Shown here: one piece after another, positions 37,450 to 46,193 of the stretch
Layout of the letters: each line of letters begins with the position of its first letter
How positions within the stretch are numbered: the stretch's first letter is position 1
Source: JBDWFY01 sp964291365
Lineage (GTDB): Bacteria > Pseudomonadota > Alphaproteobacteria > Rhizobiales > Stappiaceae
NCBI GenBank assembly: GCA_964291365.2
Contig: OZ220020.1
Coordinates: 248,001-312,000 of the forward strand
Reading direction: 5' to 3'
DNA length: 64,000 bases
Program-made: the position numbers and the translations under genes
The notes under the pieces: model-generated
The model's input: the letters and a program-made list of their open reading frames with translations, nothing else
What the model was told of the DNA's origin: nothing
Databases searched by the model: none

Positions 37450-37918
37450 TATTCTAAACACATTTTATGTCTGGCTAGAATCTACAAATCTTGCAACAGG
37501 GTTACGATTCTCTCATTGGACTTATGCATTGTTCAATGCATCGCACATCTTGGGAATTTGTATATTAGTTGGAGGGGTATTACCACTCAACCTTCGGTTA
37601 CTAGGTTTCTGGTCAAATATCTCGTTAACTACCGTCTCACGCATTTTGGTGCCAATGGCCGGGTCAGGTTTAGCGATAGCAGTTACTACTGGAACAATTT
37701 TATTCTCAATTCGTGCAACTGAATATTCAATTTTGCCCATTTTCTTGATTAAGATTTCATTAGTTACTATTGGTGCAATATCTGCAATCATTATGCATAC
37801 TACTCATGGTTGGTGGTTACAAACCGCGACCAAACCACACATGAGACTTGCGGCTTTCATTTCACTTACATGTTGGCTTTTTACATTACTTTCAGGTAGA
37901 CTAATTGGTTTCTTCTAA
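37442..37918 (+). CDS. DUF6644-like integral membrane protein
   Basis: The protein has 158 residues from a GTG at 37442 (GTGATTGA, overlapping the stop of the DUF6152 gene). It has about four membrane helices, with FSHWTYALFNASHILGICIL and VGGVLPLNLRLLGFW typical of DUF6644. Conserved His residues in helices could bind heme or metal; the function is unknown. The frame is open to an upstream ATG at 37412, but that lies inside the preceding gene. The last 60 codons are duplicated in diverged form at 39706-39897. Confidence 0.75.
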   Translation: MIDILNTFYVWLESTNLATGLRFSHWTYALFNASHILGICILVGGVLPLNLRLLGFWSNISLTTVSRILVPMAGSGLAIAVTTGTILFSIRATEYSILPIFLIKISLVTIGAISAIIMHTTHGWWLQTATKPHMRLAAFISLTCWLFTLLSGRLIGFF

Positions 37919-38000
37919 GAAATAAAACCATTTATAATACATTTTTTCGCTATAATATTGGTTTTTCAAATTTATTCATTGAATTTATCCGGTATCTAAA

Positions 38001-38215
38001 ATGTGAACTGAAGTTAGAAAACAAGAATCAGTCCAATTCGAGAAGCTGTGCTAACCAAGGCAGTAATGAAGACATCCATTTTGCTTGAACTAAATGACCA
38101 ATAATTATCAATTACAATTGATATTTCACTCAATTATTTAGAGAAAATGAAAGCAGGTGAAGGTTTTTTTAAAGTGATTGTTGCTGAAAACATAAACGTT
38201 TTTCAATAATTTCTT
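38001..38215 (+). pseudogene. Degenerate copy of the MbcA/ParS-like antitoxin gene
   Basis: From an ATG at 38001 this stretch aligns with the intact gene at 40063-40446. The clearest block is VLTKAVMKTSILLELNDQ, then TAA, then LSITIDISLNYLEKMKAG, against VLTNAVIRASNLLGLNDQ, Q, LSNTLDISLNNLMKIKTG. A one-base deletion precedes the block, TGA is the second codon, and the TAA replaces a CAA. It is clearly a dead paralogue. It lies just after the full DUF6644 gene, as the intact copy lies after the DUF6644 fragment. Confidence 0.8.
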
Positions 38216-38368
38216 CATTGAAAGCTTCATAAATATCTGTAGTTTAACTTCAATAATTATTTTTAATTTATATAAAATGCTATGATACAATTATTATAAG
38301 GGTTGAAATTTTGTACAAAATGCCTTATATTTGTAATTTCAAATGTCGTATTTTTGCAAGGAAGAACT

Positions 38369-38782
38369 ATGGCGACCAAAAACGCATTCGAAAGCAAGAT
38401 CACTTACCGCGTAAAGCGTAGCGCGGATAGCGTATTTGTTCGCAAAGACTTTGCGGACCTTGGTAGCTATCATCAAGTCGGTCGCATATTACGTCAACTA
38501 GTACAAAGGAGATTGCTAATTAGTATCGGTTATGGTTTATATGCACGCACCAGACAAGCTATCCTCAGTAATGATAAAATTCCTGATAAGTCTTTGCCTG
38601 AATTAGCGCGAGAGGCTTTAAAAAAACTAGGAGTTAAAGTCATTCCTACTAAATTCGAAAGACTCTACTTAGATGGAAGATCAACTCAAGTACCAACGGG
38701 TCGTGTAATTGGTGTTCAAGGACGCATTTCCCGTAAAATTGGTTACAATAAAATTTATGTATCCTATGAAAAATATGCTTAA
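38369..38782 (+). CDS. AbiEi-like antitoxin (DUF6088)
   Basis: The protein has 137 residues from the ATG at 38369, preceded by GGAAG; an in-frame ATG at 38303 has no ribosome binding site. Winged-helix-like DNA-binding features are FVRKDFADLGSYHQVGRILR and GYGLYARTRQAI. The middle is LPELAREALKKLGVKV and the end is STQVPTGRVIGV and ISRKIGY. This matches the DUF6088/AbiEi antitoxin family paired with AbiEii nucleotidyltransferase toxins. It overlaps the broken toxin gene by 17 nt. It may now be an orphan repressor. Confidence 0.82.
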   Translation: MATKNAFESKITYRVKRSADSVFVRKDFADLGSYHQVGRILRQLVQRRLLISIGYGLYARTRQAILSNDKIPDKSLPELAREALKKLGVKVIPTKFERLYLDGRSTQVPTGRVIGVQGRISRKIGYNKIYVSYEKYA

Positions 38783-39679
38783 ACGTGACCTCATTCGTGA
38801 AATTGTTTTGAAAACTGATATTAACCCTGCTTTCATTGAAAAAGACTGGTATGCTGTTTAATTACTTAAAGTAATTAATGAATTCGAGAATGATCGCGAT
38901 GTAGATCTCGTTTTTTCTGGTGGCACCAGTCTTTCAAAAGGCTTTGGTTTAATAAAACGCTTTTCAGAAGATTTGGATTTTTTTTAGTTGCGCCCGACCA
39001 AATGTCAAATAATAGTAGGCGCTCATTCAGAAGATCTATAATTTCACACATTAGAGACGACTCACGTTTTACGATTGAAGACGATAAAATTCAGCGCGGC
39101 AAAAGATATCGATATTTCAAAGCTCAGGTCGAATATGATATCAAATTTGAACATGAATTCTTGCGTCCATATTTGCAATTAGACATGACATTTATCAATC
39201 ACAGACTCCCACCATCAATGCAAAACGTACAGTCTATTATTTCTGAATCAACCGGTGAGAGTCCGGAAACAGAACTAACGTGCATTTCACCCGTAGAAAC
39301 TGCTTCTAATAAAATTAGTGCACTGACTTGGCGGGTAGTAGCAAGGAATCGAGCTTCAGAAAAAGATGATGTAACATTGATCCGCCACCTCCATGACTTA
39401 GCTGCTCTGAAACACAAAATTCTGGATGACATGGAAGTCTTTGTTGATTGCGCTCAGCATTCATTGCAAAATGACCAAGAACGTGGTGGTGAGGTTATTG
39501 CCAACATGAGTGTTTCTGAACGTTTGAGTAAAGCTTATGAAATGCTTTCAACTGATGAAATTTACCGGAAAGAATACCAGCAGTTTGTTCAGAATATGTC
39601 GTATGCCAACGAAGATGAGCAAATATCGTTTGATAAGGCACTGGTCACTTTGAAAGAGATCATTGCTATTCTTGTCTAA
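38766..39679 (+). pseudogene. AbiEii-type nucleotidyltransferase toxin, stop plus frameshift
   Basis: From the ATG at 38766 the frame reads INPAFIEKDWYAV, then TAA (38859-38861), then LLKVINEFENDRDVDLVFSG, GTSLSKGFG and RFSEDLDF. These are the GG-TSLSK and DLD motifs of AbiEii/AbiGii-type nucleotidyltransferases. Relatives have glutamine (WYVVQLLK-like, recalled) at the TAA. At a run of eight T (38978-38985) the frame shifts: FF-stop in the first frame, LVAPDQMSNNSRRSFRR in the second. It then stays open to 39679. Two independent lesions make this a pseudogene. The 225-codon downstream frame from 39002 lacks the active site. Confidence 0.85.
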
Positions 39680-39705
39680 TTTCTATCTGCAAGCACTTTC
39701 ATAAA

Positions 39706-39897
39706 GTCTAGGTTCCCATTTTTCTGTTTAAGGTATCATTAATTTCTATTGGAACAATATCAGCAATCACTATACATATTACTCAAAGTTGGTGGTTACA
39801 GACTGCGACCAAATCACACATGCGACTTGCGGCAATCAATTCACTAACATGCTGGTTTCTTGCACTAATTTCAGGTAGACTGATCGGCTTCTTTTGA
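39706..39897 (+). pseudogene. 3' fragment of a DUF6644 gene
   Basis: The fragment reads VPIFLFKVSLISIGTISAIT, then HITQSWWLQTATKSHMRLAA and SGRLIGFF before TGA at 39895-39897. It matches the C-terminal 60 residues of the gene at 37442-37918, with many base differences. It has no start and no upstream part, and begins about 27 nt after the toxin pseudogene ends. It is the second half of a duplicated block that also includes the MbcA/ParS-like gene. Confidence 0.85.
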
Positions 39898-40062
39898 GAG
39901 TAAAGTTTTAGATTAAACATTTATTCGTTACGACTTAGAATTTTAAGAAATGCAAAAATCTTCTTTCAAGTTTAATTTGAATCAAGATAGTTTAATACCA
40001 TTGCAATGAATTTGTATTACCATTACAATTATTTTTTTCAATAAGCTTATTGGGAGCGCAAA

Positions 40063-40446
40063 ATGAATCCAGTCGTTAAGAACGAAGAATACAATCCAAA
40101 AAGAGAGGAAGTGCTAACTAATGCGGTAATTAGAGCATCCAATTTGTTAGGACTAAATGACCAACAATTATCAAATACACTTGATATTTCACTCAATAAT
40201 TTGATGAAGATCAAAACAGGTAAAAGCTTGTTGGAAGATGGTTCAAATTCATTTAGACAAGCCGCTCTATTAGTTCGCGTTTTTCAATCAATTGATGCAA
40301 TTGCTACAGGAGACACATCGGTTGTAAAGCAATGGATGAAATCCCGAAATATAATTCTAAATGCAAGTCCAATTAACTTAATTGTTGAAAAGGACGGTTT
40401 AAAAAGTGTAGTAAGTTATTTAGACTCACGACTTGCTCCACACTAA
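40063..40446 (+). CDS. MbcA/ParS/Xre-type antitoxin (DUF2384)
   Basis: The 127-residue protein has an N-terminal Xre-like helix-turn-helix (LLGLNDQQLSNTLDISLNNL) and a C-terminal toxin-binding domain (VVKQWMKSRNIILNASPINL, then GLKSVVSYLDSRL). This layout matches Xre-MbcA-ParS antitoxins, whose normal partner is a RES-domain toxin; no RES gene is next to it. A decayed copy lies at 38001-38215. GGGAGCG upstream supports the start. It may be a solitary regulator. Confidence 0.78.
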   Translation: MNPVVKNEEYNPKREEVLTNAVIRASNLLGLNDQQLSNTLDISLNNLMKIKTGKSLLEDGSNSFRQAALLVRVFQSIDAIATGDTSVVKQWMKSRNIILNASPINLIVEKDGLKSVVSYLDSRLAPH

Positions 40447-40658
40447 AGTACAATATTGGAATAGTGACGATAGCCAGAATATTATTGCTTAAAATACGGT
40501 TTCAACACAAAAGTAAGCTTTTAGAGAAGGCAATTCTTACTGGATTTTGAGATTGTGGTATCACAACACAGACAATCAAGAAATTAGAATTCCAATTAAA
40601 TATCAAAGCTCTATATTGATATACTAACTAACTGAATCATAAAATTATCGGAGGTAAC

Positions 40659-41303
40659 ATGATTGATCTATATACTTGGAACACACCTAATGGCCGTAAA
40701 GTTTCAATACTCCTTGAGGAACTTGGTGTTCCATACAAAGTCTTTCCAATTGATATCACAAAAGATGAACAATTTAATCCAGACTTTCTCAAGATCTCCC
40801 CCAATAATCGAATCCCCGCTATTGTAGATCACGAAAATAATACTACTTTAATGGAAAGTGGGGCAATTTTACTGTATCTCGCGGATAAATTTGATGCATT
40901 TATTCCAAAGGATGACTATTGGGGAACGGTCGAATGGCTTATGTGGCAGATGGGTGGCGTAGGTCCAATGTTTGGCCAGGTTCATCATTTTGTCAGCTAC
41001 AATCCTGGAAAAGCTCCATATGCTGAAATTAGATATACCAATGAGGCCAAACGCCTGTATGGTGTTTTAGATAAGAGACTAGCATCACAAGACTTTGTCG
41101 CTGGAACGGGGGATGGAGAATATTCGATCGCGGATATGGCAATCTTTCCATGGGTTGGACGATTTGATTGGCAAAAAATTGATATTAGCGAATTTCCAAA
41201 TGTCTGCGATTGGTACACTAATATTGCTAAACGACCGGCAGTTCAAAAAGGTTATCACATACCTGATTTCAAGACTGAAATCCCTTATCCACAAAACAAG
41301 TAA
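40659..41303 (+). CDS. Glutathione S-transferase family protein (YfcG-like)
   Basis: The 214-residue protein has a thioredoxin-fold N-terminal domain (MIDLYTWNTPNGRKVSILLE, IPAIVDHENN, MESGAIL) and an all-helical C-terminal domain. The TPNGRKVS segment with Asn in place of a catalytic Tyr/Ser is characteristic of the nu-class YfcG/YghU group, which act as disulfide reductases using glutathione. GGAGGT lies 3 nt before the ATG. It is cytoplasmic and appears monocistronic. Confidence 0.85.
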   Translation: MIDLYTWNTPNGRKVSILLEELGVPYKVFPIDITKDEQFNPDFLKISPNNRIPAIVDHENNTTLMESGAILLYLADKFDAFIPKDDYWGTVEWLMWQMGGVGPMFGQVHHFVSYNPGKAPYAEIRYTNEAKRLYGVLDKRLASQDFVAGTGDGEYSIADMAIFPWVGRFDWQKIDISEFPNVCDWYTNIAKRPAVQKGYHIPDFKTEIPYPQNK

Positions 41304-41418
41304 ATTCCTTATGTTACCAACTTGTGGTTCGTCTACTACCAATAATCCTTGAAATACTTCAAGCAATACCTAGAAAAATAATTGCGACATCATAATTTCA
41401 ACTTAAAAGTGGAAATAC

Positions 41419-43038
41419 GTGAACGAATTTGATTTTATTATAGTCGGAGCAGGTTCTGCGGGATGCGTTCTTGCCGACCGGTTATCGGAAAATGGTAAAT
41501 TTACAGTTTGTGTGATTGAGGCAGGTGGCTCCGATAAAAATTTTTGGATCTGGATGCCTATTGGTTATGGACGTACGTTTTTTGATCCCAAAGTCAACTG
41601 GATGTACCAAACTCAACCCGACCCTGAATTAAACAATCGCACTGGTTTTTGGCCAAGAGGTAAAGTACTTGGCGGGTCAAGCTCAATTAATGCAATGGTT
41701 TATATCCGTGGCCAACATGCAGATTTCAATGATTGGGAGGAATTAGGTAATAAGGGCTGGGGTTGGCAAGATATACTTCCATATTTTAAAAAATCCGAAA
41801 CCAATGATTCTGGTAGCGACAGTTATCGTGGTAGTGACGGGCCACTCTCTGTTACTACAATGAGTCAAGATCTCCACCCACTTTGCGAGAAATTTATCGA
41901 AGCAAGTGAATTTCTTGGTTTTAGATACAATTCTGATTTTAATGGTGCAAGTCAAGAAGGAGTAGGACATTACCAAAATACTGTGAAAGATGGGCTACGG
42001 ATGTCAACTGCCAGAGCTTTTCTGAGTAGAGCCCGCACCCGATCAAATGTAAAGATCATTAAAAATGCACTTGTAACAAAATTATTAATTAACAACCGTA
42101 AAGCAACGGGCGTTTGTGTTCGTGCAAAAAACGAATCATTTGAACTTTCGGCACACAAAGAAATTATTCTAAGTGCCGGTTCAATCAATTCACCACAAGT
42201 TCTGATGCTATCAGGAATAGGTCCTCCAGATCTGCTCAAGAACCATAACATCAATATTGTTCACAATCTGCCGGCAGTAGGACAGAATTTACAAGACCAT
42301 TTGGGGTTAGATTACATCTTCAGAGTTAATGTACCCACACTAAATGACCAATTACGACCCTGGTGGGGAAAGCTTCGATATGGATTGCAATACTTACTGA
42401 CTAGACGTGGTCCATTGTCATTAGGAGTCAATCAAGCTGGTGGATTTGTTAAAAGTAATCCAGATTGTGAACGACCAAATCTCCAACTTTATTTTAATCC
42501 AGTTAGCTATACCAAATCTCCAACTGGTACTAGACCATTAATGAATCCAGATCCGTTTTCTGGTATTCTAATTGGTTTTCAACCAACGCGTCCTACCAGT
42601 CGAGGTTTCATTGAACTAAAATCTAGCGACCCTATGGATCCTGTAGCTATCTTTCCAAATTCACTTTCAACTCAAAAAGACTGCCGAGAAATGATTGAAG
42701 GTTGTAAGTTACTTCGTACTTATGCAAATACACCCAGTATTAAAGAGCTTATTGTAGAAGAAATCGCCCCAGGTACTCAAATCAATACCGAAGAACAAAT
42801 ACTTGACGATGTGCGATCACGATGTTCAACTGTATTTCATCCTGTGGGTACTTGTTGCATGGGTAACAATCCCAGTAATCATGTAGTTGATTCCAATTTA
42901 AGAGTTTATGGAATACAAAACCTTCGAGTTGCAGATGCATCAATTTTTCCAACAATAACGTCAGGAAATACAAATGCTCCAACGATTATGGTCGCTGAAA
43001 AAGCATCTGACCTAATACTTAGAGACCAAAAAATATAA
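41419..43038 (+). CDS. GMC-family FAD oxidoreductase (choline dehydrogenase-like)
   Basis: The 539-residue flavoenzyme has an N-terminal ADP-binding motif IVGAGSAGCVLADRLSENG, GMC signature 1 (GKVLGGSSSINAMVYIRG), signature 2 (SAGSINSPQVLMLSGIG) and the C-terminal active-site region VFHPVGTCCMG and TSGNTNAPTIMVAEK. It oxidises an alcohol, with the exact substrate unknown; choline, polyethylene-glycol-type and other alcohols are possible for the family. The start is GTG. Nothing nearby (no betaine aldehyde dehydrogenase) supports a betaine role. Confidence 0.85.
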   Translation: MNEFDFIIVGAGSAGCVLADRLSENGKFTVCVIEAGGSDKNFWIWMPIGYGRTFFDPKVNWMYQTQPDPELNNRTGFWPRGKVLGGSSSINAMVYIRGQHADFNDWEELGNKGWGWQDILPYFKKSETNDSGSDSYRGSDGPLSVTTMSQDLHPLCEKFIEASEFLGFRYNSDFNGASQEGVGHYQNTVKDGLRMSTARAFLSRARTRSNVKIIKNALVTKLLINNRKATGVCVRAKNESFELSAHKEIILSAGSINSPQVLMLSGIGPPDLLKNHNINIVHNLPAVGQNLQDHLGLDYIFRVNVPTLNDQLRPWWGKLRYGLQYLLTRRGPLSLGVNQAGGFVKSNPDCERPNLQLYFNPVSYTKSPTGTRPLMNPDPFSGILIGFQPTRPTSRGFIELKSSDPMDPVAIFPNSLSTQKDCREMIEGCKLLRTYANTPSIKELIVEEIAPGTQINTEEQILDDVRSRCSTVFHPVGTCCMGNNPSNHVVDSNLRVYGIQNLRVADASIFPTITSGNTNAPTIMVAEKASDLILRDQKI

Positions 43039-43138
43039 ATTTACGGAATACTTGATAAACTCGCGATTAATTAAATAATTCTAAAATTTGTAGCAACAAT
43101 AATTCAACAAACCTTTGAATCAAATAAGCTAACTTTCT

Positions 43139-44011
43139 CTAATTTTGTTTTTCGCGTTGCACTAAAATAGATAAAAGTGCAAGTGCTCCTGATCCTATCA
43201 TTAAGAAAAACGAAACTGCGTTCAATACAGGTGTTGAACCAACTTTAGCCATCCGATCATACATAGTAATAGTCAGAGGTGCTTCTGAACCTACCAGAAA
43301 CAACGTTGTATTGAAATTTTCAAAGGAAACTAAAAAAGCAACAATCCCAGCCGCAATCATCGCCGGACGAAGAAAGGGAAGTGTGATTGTACGCATTACC
43401 CGTCCCCGATTGGCACCAAGATTATAAGCTGCTTCTTCCATCGAGTTATCAAATTTCTTCAATCTTGCCGTTATTACCAATGAAGATATTGTAGTTATAA
43501 AAGAGAATTGCCCTAGAACTACTAGCATTAGTCCTGGTCTTAATACCTCAATTTCTATGTCAAAGCTATTCTCAAAAAAGTTTGCCAAATTTGAGGCCAA
43601 CACTAAAATTGAAATTCCTAAAATTACCCCAGGAATAACAAGCGGAAGAATCATAAGAATGTAAAAGAAATTCTTAGCTGGGAAGTTTCCACGAACAAAT
43701 AAGAAAGCGTTTGTTGTTCCAACAAAAACGGATAAAATTGAAACCATAACTGCAATAATAGAAGAATAATATAGACCTTGAAGTAATCGGCGGTCATGGA
43801 ACATTCCCAATTTTGGTTCAGTGTCATTGAAAAACCAATCCAGCGTAAATCCCTGCCAAGGAAGCGTGGGGAATAAAGAATCATTGAAAGCAAAACTTCC
43901 CGCGGCAATTAATGGTGCAGCTAAGAAGACAAAAAATGCAACCATATAGGCTCGATAACCTAAAAGTGCGAGTGAAATTTTCTGGTTTGCTATCATTTCA
44001 GTTATTTCCAA
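43139..44011 (-). CDS. potC: Polyamine ABC transporter permease PotC-like
   Basis: The approximately 290-residue permease has six membrane segments and the inner-membrane permease loop EEAAYNLGANRGRVMRTITL (EAA motif). The frame opens with TTG at 44011 near GGAG; an ATG at 43996 is an alternative. It is the last gene of a leftward potD-potA-potB-potC cluster that imports putrescine or spermidine. It partners with PotB in the membrane and PotA in the cytoplasm. Confidence 0.85.
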   Translation of the reverse strand: MEITEMIANQKISLALLGYRAYMVAFFVFLAAPLIAAGSFAFNDSLFPTLPWQGFTLDWFFNDTEPKLGMFHDRRLLQGLYYSSIIAVMVSILSVFVGTTNAFLFVRGNFPAKNFFYILMILPLVIPGVILGISILVLASNLANFFENSFDIEIEVLRPGLMLVVLGQFSFITTISSLVITARLKKFDNSMEEAAYNLGANRGRVMRTITLPFLRPAMIAAGIVAFLVSFENFNTTLFLVGSEAPLTITMYDRMAKVGSTPVLNAVSFFLMIGSGALALLSILVQREKQN

Positions 44012-44041
44012 AGCTCCAATAAAATTATTTTCCAGATCAGA

Positions 44042-44923
44042 TTAATCATCGGAAGCTACTGTATTAGCAAGAGTCTGGCCACTTAATTTGAGCCCTATCC
44101 ACACTACTAATGAAGTAAATAATAGAAGCAAAATTCCAAACGCGGCTCCAGATTCCCAATTAAAACGTGTTATGAATTGGTCGTAAATTTGTTCCGTAAA
44201 CCAACTAGAATTTTTTCCACCCAACAAAATAGGTGTAAGGTACGAACCGGCTGTCAACATAAACACTACAATTGATCCAGCAACAATTCCAGGCATTGCA
44301 TAAGGAACTATGATTCGAAAAAATACTGTTGATCTACTTCCTCCCAAATTGTATCCAGCTTCAATTAACGAATTGTCCATTCCATCAAGTGTTGACACTA
44401 ATGGAACAATCATAAATAAAATTACGGTATAAACTAATCCAACAATTACCGTGATATCGTTATACAAAAATTCAATCGGTTCATTAATTATTCCTACCCA
44501 TAATAAAATGCTAGATATCACTCCGGATTCTCTAAGTAGTAATGTCCAACCAAACGCTCGAATGAGATCACTTACCCATAAAGGAATTAAGCAAATTAAA
44601 AATAGACCACCGCGTATCTTACTGCCGGCAATTTTTGCGATATAGTAAGCAATAGGAAAACCTATTAATAGTGTAAGTGCAGTGACCAATAAGGACATTG
44701 AACCAGTACGGAGAAGTGTATTCCAGTAAATAGGCTCTTGGGCAAATTCAATATAATTTGCAAAACCAATTTCATATTCTCTAATCCCAACCTTCTCTCG
44801 CAAGGAAAGTGAAATCATTCCCAAATGCGGTAAAAATATTAGGAGAAAAATCCATAAGAAAAATGGTGCAAACAATAATATCAAAGTTAGACGTTTTGCA
44901 TCTTTAGTTAATTTAATTCCCAT
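44042..44923 (-). CDS. potB: Polyamine ABC transporter permease PotB-like
   Basis: The permease has about 293 residues from an ATG at 44923 (AGGTGG upstream); a GTG at 44932 is also in frame. The EAA loop reads IEAGYNLGGSRSTVFFRIIV. Six hydrophobic segments and the N-terminal periplasmic loop SLREKVGIREYEIGFANYIE fit the PotB family. It follows potA with almost no gap and precedes potC, so all belong to one operon. Confidence 0.86.
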   Translation of the reverse strand: MGIKLTKDAKRLTLILLFAPFFLWIFLLIFLPHLGMISLSLREKVGIREYEIGFANYIEFAQEPIYWNTLLRTGSMSLLVTALTLLIGFPIAYYIAKIAGSKIRGGLFLICLIPLWVSDLIRAFGWTLLLRESGVISSILLWVGIINEPIEFLYNDITVIVGLVYTVILFMIVPLVSTLDGMDNSLIEAGYNLGGSRSTVFFRIIVPYAMPGIVAGSIVVFMLTAGSYLTPILLGGKNSSWFTEQIYDQFITRFNWESGAAFGILLLLFTSLVVWIGLKLSGQTLANTVASDD

Positions 44924-44932
44924 CAGTGCCAC

Positions 44933-46051
44933 CTAATGTGTAAAGCACATAACCTGATCAGATGGCCAACTAAGCTGTACATCATCACCAGCGGCGAGGT
45001 CATCAGTCCCGCTTAAGGTAACGTCTGCCTCAATTAATTCTCCAGTTTGCCCGCGCAATAAAATCCTACTTTGTGCCCCATTAAACAAGACACTATCTAT
45101 TTTACCACTCAATTGATTATGTCGATTTTCAGAAGTTGATGCAGACTCAACTAGTCGCTTTGAACTAATAAATTCTGGTCGAATAAAGACTTCTACTTTA
45201 TCACCAATTCCAATACCTTCAACACGTAGTCTTGAACTAACTAATGTTAACCCCTGTTTAGTTTCAACTTTGACACTTTTATTATCAACAGATTTAACTG
45301 TCCCTGACCATCGGTTAGTATCACCAACAAATCCTGCAACAAAAGCACTTTTAGGACTTTGATACAATTCCTGCGGAGTTCCAATTTGTTCAAATTTACC
45401 TTGATTCATAACCGCGACACGGTCAGACATCACAAGTGCTTCTGATTGATCATGAGTGATATATACGAATGTTGTATTGAACTGATGTTGGAGCAGTTTC
45501 AATTCAATTTTCATAGTCTCCCGTAGTTTGAGATCTAATGCTCCAAGTGGTTCGTCAAGCAATAATACATCTGGATCAAGAACCATGCATCGAGCAATTG
45601 CAATTCTTTGCTTTTGACCACCTGAAAGTTGATGAATTTCCCGTTGGGCAACATCAGGTAAAGCAATACGGTCCAGGACATCTTTTACTTTTTCGGCAAT
45701 TGTATTTCGATTAGCACCGATACACTTCAATCCATAAGCAATATTCTCATAAACATTCATCATCGGAAATAGTGCTAAATGTTGAAAAACCATTTTGACA
45801 TTGCGTTTGTTAGGGGCAAGATTCAAAACAGATTTTCCTTTAATGCGAATATCACCAGCGGTTGGAAATTCAAAACCTGCAATCATTCGAATCAATGTTG
45901 TTTTACCACAACCCGAAGGCCCAAGAATTGAAAAAAAAGTCCCACTTGGTATTTCAATTGATACATTGTTAACAGCTTTCACCGAACCAAATGACTTTTC
46001 AATATTTTCACATTCCAAATCATAATTATTTGATGATGTCATGAAACCCAC
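44933..46051 (-). CDS. potA: Polyamine ABC transporter ATPase PotA-like
   Basis: The 372-residue ATPase has Walker A GPSGCGKTTL, signature LSGGQKQRIAIAR, Walker B VLLLDEPLGALD and a switch His in YITHDQSEAL. A C-terminal TOBE-type regulatory domain is typical of PotA/UgpC-type ATPases. It drives polyamine uptake with PotB, PotC and PotD. It is separated from potD by 142 nt containing two hairpins, which may set its lower expression relative to the binding protein. Confidence 0.9.
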   Translation of the reverse strand: MGFMTSSNNYDLECENIEKSFGSVKAVNNVSIEIPSGTFFSILGPSGCGKTTLIRMIAGFEFPTAGDIRIKGKSVLNLAPNKRNVKMVFQHLALFPMMNVYENIAYGLKCIGANRNTIAEKVKDVLDRIALPDVAQREIHQLSGGQKQRIAIARCMVLDPDVLLLDEPLGALDLKLRETMKIELKLLQHQFNTTFVYITHDQSEALVMSDRVAVMNQGKFEQIGTPQELYQSPKSAFVAGFVGDTNRWSGTVKSVDNKSVKVETKQGLTLVSSRLRVEGIGIGDKVEVFIRPEFISSKRLVESASTSENRHNQLSGKIDSVLFNGAQSRILLRGQTGELIEADVTLSGTDDLAAGDDVQLSWPSDQVMCFTH

Positions 46052-46101
46052 GCCTTACTCGGTTGGTTATACAAATTCGATAGAGTACAAAACAAATTTG
46101 T

Positions 46102-46182
46102 AACGACGCGTCTATTATTAAATCGTCGTTCGCTCATTGAATTCACGCCCTAATTAATTCGGTAAACAAATCAATCAGGGCG
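46102..46182 (-). terminator. Hairpins between potD and potA
   Basis: Read on the minus strand after the potD stop, 46182-46170 and 46158-46146 form a 13-bp stem (CGCCCTGATTGAT with ATTAATTAGGGCG, two G-U pairs, 11-nt loop). A second stem, AACGACG/CGTCGTT, lies at 46130-46102 just before potA. The first is probably a partial terminator or mRNA-stabilising hairpin after the highly expressed binding-protein gene. Confidence 0.55.
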
Positions 46183-46193
46183 CAATATTTCGA

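Noticed and set aside
41419..43038. Choline dehydrogenase (BetA) in a betaine operon
   Set aside because: GMC motifs are present, but no betB, betI or choline transporter is nearby, so only the family name is supported.
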